A program made the position numbers and the translations under genes. This document shows, piece after piece, positions 43,928 through 53,269 of a stretch of DNA of 64,000 bases. Below the pieces are notes generated by a model. It was not told the origin of the DNA, ran no database searches, and worked only from the letters and a program-made list of their open reading frames with translations. Numbering within the stretch: position 1 is the first letter of the stretch; every line of letters starts with the position of its first letter. Source of the DNA: Aselliscus stoliczkanus (taxonomy: Eukaryota > Chordata > Mammalia > Chiroptera > Hipposideridae); contig CM066737.1 in assembly GCA_033961575.1 (NCBI GenBank), forward strand, positions 46,662,771 through 46,726,770, written 5' to 3'.

Positions 43928-44388
43928 TTTTAAAGATTTTATTGTGGAGTAGGGGGAGGGGAACAGGGTTGGGGAATTGGGTAAGGGGAACAGACAAGTT
44001 GTGGTCCTGTTTTGTTCTTCAGTCTAGTTGTGGAGGATGTTGCCTCACTGGCCCTTGTTGGTATCATCACTGCACTCTCCCGGGTGAGGTAGATCGGTCG
44101 CTGGCCTCTGGATGTCGCTCACTGGCAGCTCACAGCTGGCTGCCAGCCACTCACACAGGCTGCCGGCCACTCACTGTAGCCTATAACAACCCACTGCAGC
44201 AGAGGCTGCAGCCCACACTGTCGCTAGCCATCTTAGCTACAGAGGCAACCAGGTGGAGCTGTTGTTCACCACCTTTGCTATAGAAAACAGTGTCACTGGC
44301 CCTCATATGGGGGGCTCGAACTGGGGCCCCGCTGCTCAGAGCCGGCTTTCCAAGCCAGCTTCTAACCAATGTGCCACTCGGCCAGCCC
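43928..44388 (-). mobile_element. Long A-type SINE, minus strand
   Basis: Tail at left (AAGATTTTATTGTGGAGTAG), head ACTCGGCCAGCCC at right. Imperfect duplication TCCCATGATATTATTT (43905-43920) versus TCCCATTACTATTTTT (44389-44404). Confidence 0.9.
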
Positions 44389-44870
44389 TCCCATTACTAT
44401 TTTTTAAATTAGAGTTGACATTCAATATTATTTCATATTAGTTCAGATACACAGTGTACTGGTTAGTCATTTATATAATTTATGAAGTGATCTTCCCAAT
44501 AAGTATAGTACCTATCTGGAGCTATACATAGCTTTTAAAATATTATTGACTGGGGCCTGCCAAGTGGCTAGTTGGTTAAGAGTTGGCTTGGTAGCACGAG
44601 CTGTGAGCAGCAGTGCCACCAGTTCAGATCCCACATTGGCCAGCGACACTGTGATTTCTACAGCTGAGATGGTGAAGAACACCTCCACCTGGAGCTGGGC
44701 TGTCATGAGTGGCTGGCGATGGCGTAAGCTGCAGTGGGGCTGCAGTGGGCTACTGTGAGCAGCCGGCAGCCTGTGTGAGCTACCTTGAGCCACTGTAAGA
44801 GTCCCTTCAATGGCTGGTGACCAATCTGCCTCAGCCAGGAAGAGCGCAATGATCACAATACCAACATTGG

Positions 44871-45931
44871 GCAATAGACAGACGCTGTGCTAACTGCCTC
44901 CCAGGATCACACCAAAATTACAAGCAAATTATACAGCATTCAACCCTGGAGGTCCCCGGAACACTGGAGGAACAGAAACACTAAACGAAGAACTTAAAGA
45001 GGAGGCCACATCGTGTCTGGTAGGATGGGCGGAGACAAGAGAGGGCGAGCCCCGTGAGGGAAGCCCCAGCCATGGGAAGCTTGTCTGGTTGGGGGAGAGA
45101 CCCTCCAGCCGCACCCCAAGCTCACCAGCCCAGGAGCTCCTTTGCCGGGAAGAGGAGTTCTAAGATAGCCGGCAATAAATTAGTAAGGACTCTCTTTCCT
45201 CAGCTTGGTGAGGCTAAGAGCGGCTGGAGAATCAGTGGGGCCGGCGCCCGGGCTTGCTCGCCGGTGAGCACTTACCTGGTTCCTGGTGGAGGGAGTGGCT
45301 GTGTGAGCTGGGAGCCTGCGGGGACGGACTGAGCTGAGCACCTTTGGTGCAAAGGCTGGAGGTTTTTGGATTGTTGTTCCCGTGGTGCGGAGCTTGCACG
45401 AGTGGTGTAAGGAGGGCACCATTTTGTCGGGCTTGGGCCCTCCCACGAAGGATCAGGTCCGAGACCTAATTGGTCTGGTGGAATTGGCGCAGAAGTACGT
45501 GTGTGTGCATGCGTGTCTGCGGCCTTGGATCCCCACCCTCCGCCCGGCTTATACTTCGTTGCCAGGGAAACGCAGGGCGGTGCCCTCCGGCTCCTATGGC
45601 TGCTCACTGAGACCCGGGAGTGCGCGAGCAGCCTCGGATCCCCACCCTCCGCACGGCTTGTGCTGTGTTGCCAGGGAAACGCCTAGTGGGAGTGATCCGA
45701 CTCCGAAAGGCTGCTCACTGAGACGCGGGAGCACGCAAACCGCCTTGGGTCTCTGCTTTCCACACTCCGCTTGCAGAGTTGCCAGGCTGGTGATTGGTTG
45801 TCGGGCTGCTTGGCCTGATCTTTGAGTGGCTGATAGGGACAGGCTGAGACTGTGAGTTCTCCTGGGAGTTCGCCAGGGCTCTCCTGGTGATCTATCTAAT
45901 ACATCAAAGCAATCCCAGAGCGACAGCCAGA
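44871..45931 (+). promoter_or_regulatory. L1-type 5'UTR of copy 3
   Basis: CpG-rich, colinear with copies 1 and 2. It begins GCAATAGACAGACGCTGTGC, so the YY1-like segment is missing. Tandem-unit boundaries GTTGCCAGGGAAAC at 45558 and 45667 (spacing 109). Confidence 0.7.
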
Positions 45932-46795
45932 ATGGGGAAACAAAGAAACATGTCACAAGTAAAAGATCAGAAGAAACCTCCAGAAATGGAACCAAATGAA
46001 ACAGAGGGATCCAACCTTTCATAGACACAGTTTAGAACACTGATGATAAGAATGTTTAAGGAACTTAGCGAGGACATAAAGAAAGATAGGGAAACCATAA
46101 AAAACAACCTGTTAGAACTAAAGAATACAATAACTGAAATGAAGAACACACTCGAAGGAATCACCAGTAGAGTGGATGAAGCAGAGAAGCGGATCAGCGA
46201 TTTGGAATATAAAATAGCAGAACTCACCCAGTTGGCACAGCAAAAAGACCAAAGAATAAAAAACAATGAAAATAGTTTAAGAGCCCTATGGGACAAGGTG
46301 AAAAACAACCACCTAGAATCATAGGAATACCAGAAGGAGAAGAGAAGAAGCAAGAGGTTGAGAATGTATTTGAAAAAATAATGACTGAAAAATTCCCTAC
46401 CCTGGTGAAGGAAATCAACATACATGCCCAGGAAGTGCAGAGGGTTCCAAACAAGCTGAACCCAAACAGGTCCACACCAAGACACATCATAGTTAAAATG
46501 GCAAAGGTTAAAGACAGAGACAGAGTCCTAGATGCTGCAAGAGAAAGACAGCAGGTTACATACAACGGAACTCCTGTTAGACTAACAGCTGACTTGTTTA
46601 CAGAAATTCTGCAGGCCAGAAAGGAGTGGCAGGAGATACTCAAAGTGACACAAAATCAAGGCCTACAACTAAGATTCATCTACCCATCATGGCTATCACT
46701 TAAAATTGAAGGAGAAATATAGAGCTTCTCAGAAAAGAATAAGCTTAAGGAATTCATTACCACCAAGCCAGCATTGCTAAAAGGGCTTTTTTAAA
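45932..46795 (+). pseudogene. L1 ORF1 of copy 3, stop plus frameshift
   Basis: Starts MGKQRNMSQ at 45932. A TAG at 46022-46024 replaces a Ser/Glu region codon after 30 residues. The frame is then open over the coiled coil from 46043. A small deletion near 46310 (CACCTAGAATC against CACCTTCGAATC elsewhere) shifts the frame at the RNHLRIIG motif. The rest is open to a premature TAG at about 46720. Domain order is as in the 53270 ORF1. Confidence 0.9.
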
Positions 46796-46869
46796 CAAAA
46801 GAAAGGGGTAAACAAGCTAACCCAGGGAGACCAGGAATACAAATAACAAAATGGCAATACATACGCACC

Positions 46870-47420
46870 TATCAATAATCATTTTAAATGTGAATGGGCT
46901 AAATGCTCCAATCAAAAGACAGAGAGTGGCTGAGTGGATAAGAAAATAGGACACATGTATATGCTGTTTACAGATGGAATAAGATATTTCATGCAAATGG
47001 AAATGAGAAAAAAAAAGCTAGAGTACCAATACTCATTTTGGACAAAATAGACTTTAAAATGACTACAATAAAAGACAAAGAAGGGCACTATAACCCTAAT
47101 AAACATCTATGCACCCAACATGGGAACTCCTAATTACATATAACAGATTTTGACAGCCATAAAGACAGAGATCAACAGTAACACTATCATAGTAGGGGAC
47201 TTCAACACCATTGTCACCAATGGACAGACCTTTTCGACAGAAAATCAACACAGAAAGAGGGGCCTTAAATGACACTTTAGAACAGCTGGACTTCGTTGAT
47301 ATTTTTAGAGCATTTCACCCTGAAAAAACAAAATATACATTCTTCTCAAGTACACATGGGACATTTTCTAAGATAGACCATGTTAGACCACAAAACAAGT
47401 CTCAGTTAACTTAAGAAGAT
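46870..47420 (+). pseudogene. Endonuclease part of ORF2 in copy 3
   Basis: Codes diverged ORF2 N terminus (LSIIILNVNGLNAPIKRQ-type) and, in 47211-47414, [20 protein letters not shown] and [20 protein letters not shown]. The SDHNA catalytic-His block and everything after it up to the C-terminal stub are gone. The catalytic-Glu block (CLQETHL) is also missing because of a small deletion near 46965. Confidence 0.85.
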
Positions 47421-48039
47421 TGAAATCATATCAAGCATATATAAAGAAAAAACTGGCTGAGAGGTTGCTGGCTGGGAGGGAGTGGGGACGAGGGAGAGGG
47501 GGAAGGTTCTGGACAGTGTATGTGGGACTACAATGTTGCTGCAGGGATATGGGGACAGTTCTGGGAATGTAATTGATAATGTTGTGAAGAGACTATTATG
47601 TTGCGAGAAATAAGTCAGTCGGAGAAGGACAGGTACCATGTGATCTCACTTGTGTGTGGAGTCTGAAGAGCTGAGTGAACGATCAAAGTAAACAGACTCG
47701 TAGATGTAGAGGAAAAACTGAGGGTTGCTATTTGGGAGGGAGGTGGAGATTGGGGGGGGAAGGGGAAGGGATTAGACAGCATAAATAGACAACTACAATA
47801 TTGCTACAGGGATATGAAACACAGTTCGGGGACTATAATAATGTTGTAAAAATTTTGTGGCGTGTCAGATCGTCACATGTCTTGTTAGGGAGACCACTTA
47901 TGGATGGAGTAGAGGCTTGATCACTGTATTGTATACCTGAAGCTGATGTTGTATAGTATTGTATGCCAACTGCAACTGAATATATGGGTGGTCATGGGAT
48001 GTGGAGTATGCTGTGGAGGGGTGTCAGGGGAGTTGTGAT

Positions 48040-48110
48040 GGATATGTATGATATGGGGGGGAGTGGGGTGGCGAACTGGGGGAGGGGCATTTTCACTTTG
48101 GGGGGTAAAG
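48040..48110 (+). repeat. G-rich tract in L1 3'UTR
   Basis: Runs of G (GGGGGGG, GGGG, GGGGG, GGGG, GGGGGG) separated by short loops in the 3'UTR. It is present in all L1 and ORF1-only 3' ends here (antisense at 8060-8150, 31630-31690, 16430-16480). It fits a potential G-quadruplex; such tracts are a general feature of mammalian L1 3'UTRs. Confidence 0.7.
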
Positions 48111-48835
48111 AGTATAACTATTGCATTTTGTTGTACACTGAAAACTAATAAAATAAAAAAATAATAATAATAATAATAAAAAAAGATAAAAAACAAACAA
48201 TACCAACATTGGCCAGTGAAACAATATCCTCCACAACTAGACTGAAGAACAAAAGGACAGCAACTTGTCTGTTCCCCTTCCTCAATTCCCCAATAAAAAT
48301 CTTTTAAAAGGAAAAATATTATTGATTATATTCCCCAAACTGTATTTCACATCCTGGTGACTATTTTGTAACTACCAATTTGTACTTCCTAATCCCTTCA
48401 CCTTTCTCTCCCATTCCCCAACCTCCTCCCATCTAGCAACCATCAGTTTGTTTTCTGTACCTATGAGTCTATTTCTGTTTTCTTTGTTCATTTATTCTGT
48501 TTGTTAGATTCCACATACAAGTGAGATCATATGGTACTTGCCTTTTGATTTTGTTGATGGTTTCCTTTGCTGTGTAAACATTTTTCAGTTGGATGTAGTT
48601 CCATTTGTTTATTTTTTTTGTTTTAATTCCCTTGCCCAATGAGATATATCAATAAAAAAAATTCCTAAGGGTAATGTTGGAGAGTTTACTTCCTATAGTT
48701 TCTTCTAGGAGTTTTATAGTTTCTGGTCTTACATTTAGTTCTTTAATCCACTTTGAGTTTATTCTTTTATATGGCATAAGAAGGTGGTCCAGTTTCATTT
48801 TTTTCAGTATCTGTCTAGTTTTTCCAGCACTATTT

Positions 48836-48838
<3 letters not shown>

Positions 48839-48866
<28 letters not shown>

Positions 48867-49004
48867 ATTGGGGAATTGGGGGAGGGGAACTGTGTTGGGG
48901 AATTAGGATGGGGCTCCAGCCAAGATTTTGTTCTTCAATCTTAGTTGTAGAGGGCACCAGTTGCCATCTTGCTGCCAATCAGCTTGTGCTTCTAAGGTTA
49001 AGGT
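48839..49004 (-). mobile_element. Partial B-type SINE (3' part), minus strand
   Basis: The (TTTA)n tail, GGGGAATTGGGGGAGGGGAA and AGAGGGCACCAGTTGCCATC correspond to the B-type 3' region only. Flanked by TCCAGCACTATTTATT (48823-48838) and TCCAGCACCATTTATT (49005-49020). Confidence 0.88.
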
Positions 49005-49102
49005 TCCAGCACCATTTATTGAATAGGCAGTATTTATCCCAATGTATATTCTTTCTTCCTTTGTCATAGATAAATGACCATATAGGCATGGATTTATTTC
49101 TG

Positions 49103-49293
49103 GCCTCCTTGTAGGCTCCCTGTGAGGCAGACCCCCACACAGGGAAAATGGAGGCTCTCCCTCCTCCAGCCATGGCTCCGAATCCACACAACTCAGCATT
49201 TCCTAGTACATCTCTGGCATCTCCCAAATTGCCACCCCTCCTCCGGAGACTAGCTGAGTATTTGCAAAGTGGTTGATTCTGTGCGAGGGCCCA
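49103..49293. other. Unassigned GC-richer block before piggyBac TTAA
   Basis: About 190 bp, richer in G+C than its surroundings, between an L1 fragment and the piggyBac TTAA. No frame with a family signature. Its origin is not clear from the sequence. Confidence 0.4.
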
Positions 49294-49600
49294 TTAACCC
49301 GTCTTCAGGTGCAATGCAAAACATACAAGTTTTGGTGCCATGCATCTACTAGATGTGTGTATTACATTTATTTATTTAAATTGAAAATGAATGAAAATAA
49401 CGTGTAAACATCCTTATCATTTATTCAGAATAAAATTTTAATTTGCTACAAAGTAAAAATAACATGATTATTACATAAATTCAGTATAAAAATCAACAGA
49501 AATTCAAAACAAAACTAAAACAAAATTTGTCATTTAATAAAATAACAAAAAAATAAATAAAAAATAAAAATAAATAAAATAAAATAACAAAAATTAATAT

Positions 49601-49778
49601 GGGGAGGCGGTTACCTCATGTGGTTAGAGCACAGACTCTTAACACCAAGGTTGTTGGTTCGATTCCTACATGGGTCAGTGAGCTGTGCCCTCCACAACTA
49701 GATTGAAAACAAAAACTTGGATTTGGGTTGATGGGGTCCTGGAGAAATACACTGTTCCCAAATAAACTTTTAAAAAAA
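49601..49778 (+). mobile_element. VES-like SINE, short variant
   Basis: GGGGAGGCGGTTACCTCATG head with GTTAGAGCACAGACTCTTAA, B-box GGTTCGATTCCTACATGGGT, CTCCACAACTAGATTGAAAA and CTGTTCCCAAATAAACTTTT. A third bat SINE variant, different from A and B. The candidate duplication is AACAAAAATTAAT/AACAACAACTAAT. Confidence 0.8.
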
Positions 49779-49786
49779 AACAACAA

Positions 49787-50100
49787 CTAATCTGATTGCT
49801 CTTCAGCAGTTTCATTGCCATTGAATTTCATGTTGAAACAATGTTCAAAAATCATTGTCGCATGTTCTAAGCACAAAAATTGTTTTCAAAGTTTACAAAG
49901 GTCTTTTATTTCTTATGCAAGGTACACACCATTTCCTTTTGTTTGACAAAGTGGTGGCCTCAGGTTCTTCTGCTTGAACTTTGAGAGCAGGTGTAGTAAA
50001 CTTCAGCAATTCTTGTTGAAGAAGTGAAGGAATTCCCCTATTTTTTGTGGCTCTTCAGTTCATATGTTTGGCTACGAATTCCTTACTCAACTGTTTCAAA
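49787..50100 (-). pseudogene. piggyBac transposase C-terminal fragment
   Basis: The minus strand reads KQLSKEFVAKHM, a stop, then GIPSLLQQELLKFTTPALKV and, a little later, SNKRKWCVPCIRNKR. After a frameshift it continues KQFLCLEHATMIFEHCFN and closes at a TAG (49787-49789). The spaced Cys/His residues (CxxC, CLEH, HC) are those of the C-terminal cysteine-rich domain that binds transposon ends. The DDD catalytic core is not in the window. At least two stops and one frameshift make it dead. Confidence 0.78.
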
Positions 50101-51605
50101 AATAAAAGTCTTGAACTTCTGGTAGCATGGAGGAATAGACAGATGCTGTGCCAACTGCCTCCCAGGATCACAACAAAATTAGAAATAATTTATACAACAT
50201 TCAACCTCGAAAGGCCCCTGAACACTAGATAAACAGAACCTATAAATGAAGGACCTAAAGAGGAGGCCACATGGAGTCTGGTAGGAGGGGAGGAGACAAC
50301 AGAGGGTGAACCCCATGAGGGACACCTCCGTGGTGGGGAGGCTTCTCCGGTTGGGGCAGAGACCCTCTGGCCGCACACCGAGCTCACTGGCTGAGAGTTA
50401 TTTTGCCAGGAAGAGAAGTTCTACGATAGCTGGCAGTAGAAATTAGGGATGACCACTTTGCTCAACACTGTGAGGCGGAGGGAAGCAAGAGAACCAGTGG
50501 GACCAGTGCATGGATTCACTTGCCAGTGAGCACTCACCTGATTCCTGGTGGAGGGAGTAGATGTGTGAGCGGGGCCCAGGAGCCTACGGTGCCGGACTGA
50601 ACTGAGTGCCTTTGGGGTGGGAGCTGGAAGTTTTTGGCACCACTGTTCCCCTGGTGTGGAGCTTGCACACCAGTAGTGTACAGGAGGGCGCCATTTTTTC
50701 AGGGTTGGGCCCTCCTACAGAGGGACAGGTCCTGGACTGTACTGGTCTGATGAAATTGGGGTAGGAGTGCCTGTGTGCATGGGCATGCATGCGGCCTTGA
50801 ATATCCACCTGTGCCCTGCTTGTGCTGCGTTCCCAGGGAAATGATTGGCAGGCGCTCTCCAGCTCATTCAGGCTGTTCATTGAGACACAGGAGTGCACCA
50901 GCTGCGTTGGGTACCCATTCTCCGCACTGCTTGTGTAGAGTTGCCAGGCTGGGGATTAGCTGTTTGGCAGCTCAGCCTGATCTGCAAGTGGCAGATTAGG
51001 ACAAGCTGAGACTGGGAGTTTTCCTGGGTGCATTGGGCTGTGAGCAGTATGCCTGCGGTATACAGCCGGGGCTTTCCTGGTGAGTTTGTACAAGCTGGTT
51101 GCCAGTGCTGGAGAGCTCTGACTTGATGGGGGCCACAGAACACATCCCGTGGTGCATTGGGGGCATGCACCATCCACCTAGAGCTGCGTTACCAGAGGCA
51201 CCCATAGGCCCTGGTGACTACTCCCACCTCAGCAGGCCACAGAGGGTCTTCTGCAGCAGGAGACAACCCGTAACAACCTGTAAAGACTTTTGGTAATGAT
51301 TTGGTAGTGATTTTTGGTACAGTTCCAGAGCACACAGCAGCTAATTGCGGGAAGCTCGGGAAGCTCACTGCAAGCCTGAAAGACAGGCCAGCACATAACA
51401 GGTTGAGCCCTTCCCCCCAACAGCTGGTGCTGAGTCTCCCAGAGACTCCCTATTGCTGAGCAACTGGTCTGCAGATTAAAGATGGCAAAGAGCCCCTCAT
51501 TTTCTTCCTTTTCTTTTTTCTTCTTTTTTTTCCCTTTTTTTCTCTTTTTTTTCTCCCTAGATGATCTATCTAATACATCAAAGTAATCACACAGCAGCAG
51601 CCAGA

Positions 51606-52172
51606 ATGAAGAAACAAACAAATATGTCCCAAGTAAAAGATCAGAAGAAACCTCTACAAATCAAACTAAATGAAACAGACGTATCCAACCTTTCAGAAAC
51701 AGAGTTTAGAAAACTGGTAGTAAGGATGTTAAAGGAACTTAGCAAGAACATAAAAAAGGAGAGAGAACTCATGAAAAACAACCAGTTAGAACTAAATAAT
51801 ATAATAATTAAATGAAGAACAGGGCCGGCCGAATGGTGCAGTGGTTAAGCGCTGGCTTGGGAAGCCAGCGGCCCCGGTTCGGTCCCACATATGAGGGCCA
51901 GGGACACTACCCTCAAAAAAAAAATGAAGAACACACTTGAAGGAATCACCAGTAGATAAGATGAAGCAGAGGATCAGATCAGTGAATTAGAAGACAAAAT
52001 AGCAGAAATCACCCTGTTGGAAGAACAAAAAGAAAAAGACTAAAATACAATGAAAAGAATTTAAGAGATCTGTGGGACACCATGAAGAGCTACCACAGTT
52101 GCATCATAGGAATACAACAAGAAGAAGAGAAGAAGCAAGGGATTGAGAACGTATTTGAAGAAATAATGACTG
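51606..52172 (+). pseudogene. L1 ORF1 fragment
   Basis: MKKQTNMSQVKDQKKPLQIK start, open for 69 codons over the coiled-coil start (SETEFRKLVVRM, KNQLELNN-like), a stop at 51813, then a SINE. Readable remnants follow (GITS, EDKIAEI, EEEKKQGIENVFEEIMTE). It ends in the RRM region. Confidence 0.85.
51822..51921 (+). mobile_element. tRNA-derived SINE, short A type
   Basis: GGGCCGGCCGAATGGTGCAG head and GGGACACTACCCTC end. The perfect duplication AAATGAAGAACA (51810-51821, 51922-51933) flanks it. Confidence 0.96.
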
Positions 52173-52174
52173 AG

Positions 52175-53269
52175 GACTTCCGGTAAAATGGCAGACTAGA
52201 CAGACGCTGTGCTAACTACCTCCCAGGATCACACCAAAATTACAAACAATTTGTACAGCATTCAGCCCCAGAGGTCCCCAGAACACTAGATGAGCGGAAC
52301 CACTAAATGAGGAAATTAAGGAGGAGGCCACGTCGGGTCTGGTGGGAGGGGCAGAGATGGGAGGGGTCGAACCCTGTGAGGGAAGTCCCAGCTGTGGAGA
52401 GGCTTCTCCATATGGGGGAGAGACCCCCCGGCCGCACACCAAGCTCACCAGCCCAAGGTTCCTTTCCTGGGAAGAGGAGTTCCAAGGTAGCTGGCAGTAG
52501 AAATTAGGGAGGACCACTTTGCTCAACACTGTGAGGCGGAGGGCAGCAAGAGAACCAGTGGGGCCAGTGCATGGACTCACTTGCTGGTGAGCACTCACCT
52601 GGTTCCTGGTGGAGGGAGTAGCTATGTGAGCCGAGCCCAGGAGCCTGCGGGGGCGGACTGAACTGAGCAACTTTGGTGCAAAGGCTGGAGGTTTTTGGAC
52701 CATTGTTCCACTGGTATGGAGCTTCCATGCGAGTGGTGTACAGGAGGGCGCCATTTTGTCAGGTCCGGAACCTCATTGGTCTGGTGGAATTGGAGCAGAA
52801 GTGCGTGTGTGCGAGCGTGCGCATGCGTGCATGGATTCCCACCCTCCGCCCTGCTTGTGCTGTGTTGCCAGGGAAATGCTGGGCAGCTGCACTCCAGCTC
52901 AAACAGGCTGCTCTCTGAGACCTGGGAGTGCGCAAGACGCCTTGATCCCAACCCTCCCCAAGGCTTATGCTGCATTGCCAGGGAAATACCAGGTGGGCAC
53001 GCTCTGGCTCCAACAGACTGCTCACTGAGACGCAGGAGTGCGTGAGCCGCCTTGGGTCCCCACTCTCCACACTGCGCTTGCAGAGTTCCCAGGTTGGTGA
53101 TTGGTTGTCGGGCTGCTTGGCCTGACCTGTGAGTGGCTGATTGTGACAGTCTGAGACTGGGAGTTTTCTGGGGAGTGTAGGGCTGTGAGCTGTGTGCCTG
53201 CATGATCCAGCCAGGGCTCTTCTGGTGATCTATCTAATACATCAAAGCAATCCCAGAGCAACAGCCAGA
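52175..53269 (+). promoter_or_regulatory. L1 5'UTR (short type) with ~110-bp units
   Basis: About 1.1 kb. The YY1-like site at 52185-52194 reads AAAATGGCAG (CpG decayed). Tandem-unit boundaries GTTGCCAGGGAAA at 52864, ATTGCCAGGGAAA at 52974 and GTTCCCAGG at 53085 (spacing 110-111). Confidence 0.7.

Larger units (their letters stand above)
44871..48196 (+). mobile_element. L1-derived element lacking RT, copy 3 (partial endonuclease kept)
   Basis: A 3.3-kb plus-strand element with a perfect 16-bp duplication ACAATACCAACATTGG (44855-44870, 48197-48212). Order: 5'UTR (lacking the first ~20 bases), ORF1 remnant (45932-46795), intergenic region, about 550 bp of endonuclease region (46870-47420), then a jump at AAATCATATCAAGC to the duplicated 3'UTR-like block (about 47445-47580), an ORF2 C-terminal stub (47580-47690), 3'UTR and A-rich tail. 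The 3' module is identical in structure to copies 1 and 2, but copy 3 keeps endonuclease sequence they lack. Confidence 0.92.
44550..48312 (+). mobile_element. Long A-type SINE, split by the copy 3 element
   Basis: 5' part 44550-44870 (GGGGCCTGCCAAGTGGCTAG to ACAATACCAACATTGG) and 3' part 48197-48312 (ACAATACCAACATTGG to CCCCAATAAAAATCTTTT). The outer duplication AAAATATTATTGA (44537-44549, 48313-48325) matches, proving the two parts are one SINE. Confidence 0.93.
43752..49102 (-). mobile_element. Old L1 3' end, minus strand, split by three insertions
   Basis: Pieces at 43752-43927, 44389-44549, 48313-48838 and 49005-49102 read in order as antisense L1 3'UTR then ORF2 (TTTCAGGTGTACAACACAAC; CTATCTGGAGCTATACATAG; ACTGTATTTCACATCCTGGT; ATTTAGTTCTTTAATCCACT; CAGCACCATTTATTGAATAG). 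Part of ORF2 is missing at about 48540. It hosts SINEs at 43928, 44550 and 48839, and through the second, the copy 3 element. Confidence 0.75.
49298..50105 (-). mobile_element. piggyBac DNA transposon remnant, minus strand, 3' half
   Basis: A TTAA at 49294-49297 followed by CCCGTCTTCAGGTGCAATGC fits a piggyBac end (TTAA target, terminal CCC). Further right, at 49787-50100, lies the C-terminal end of a piggyBac-type transposase. A SINE (49601-49778) splits the 3' noncoding part. The 5' part is missing because an L1 5' end begins at about 50113. Confidence 0.75.
50113..52174 (+). mobile_element. L1 5' half (5'UTR and partial ORF1), plus strand
   Basis: Begins GAACTTCTGGTAGCATGGAG and has the long-type 5'UTR (about 1.5 kb) with the CAGCACCAGCTGTTGGGGGG segment shared with 28650. 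ORF1 starts at 51606. It is cut at 52174 in mid ORF1 by the start of the next L1. No continuation is seen after that L1 ends, so its 3' half is lost. Confidence 0.85.
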
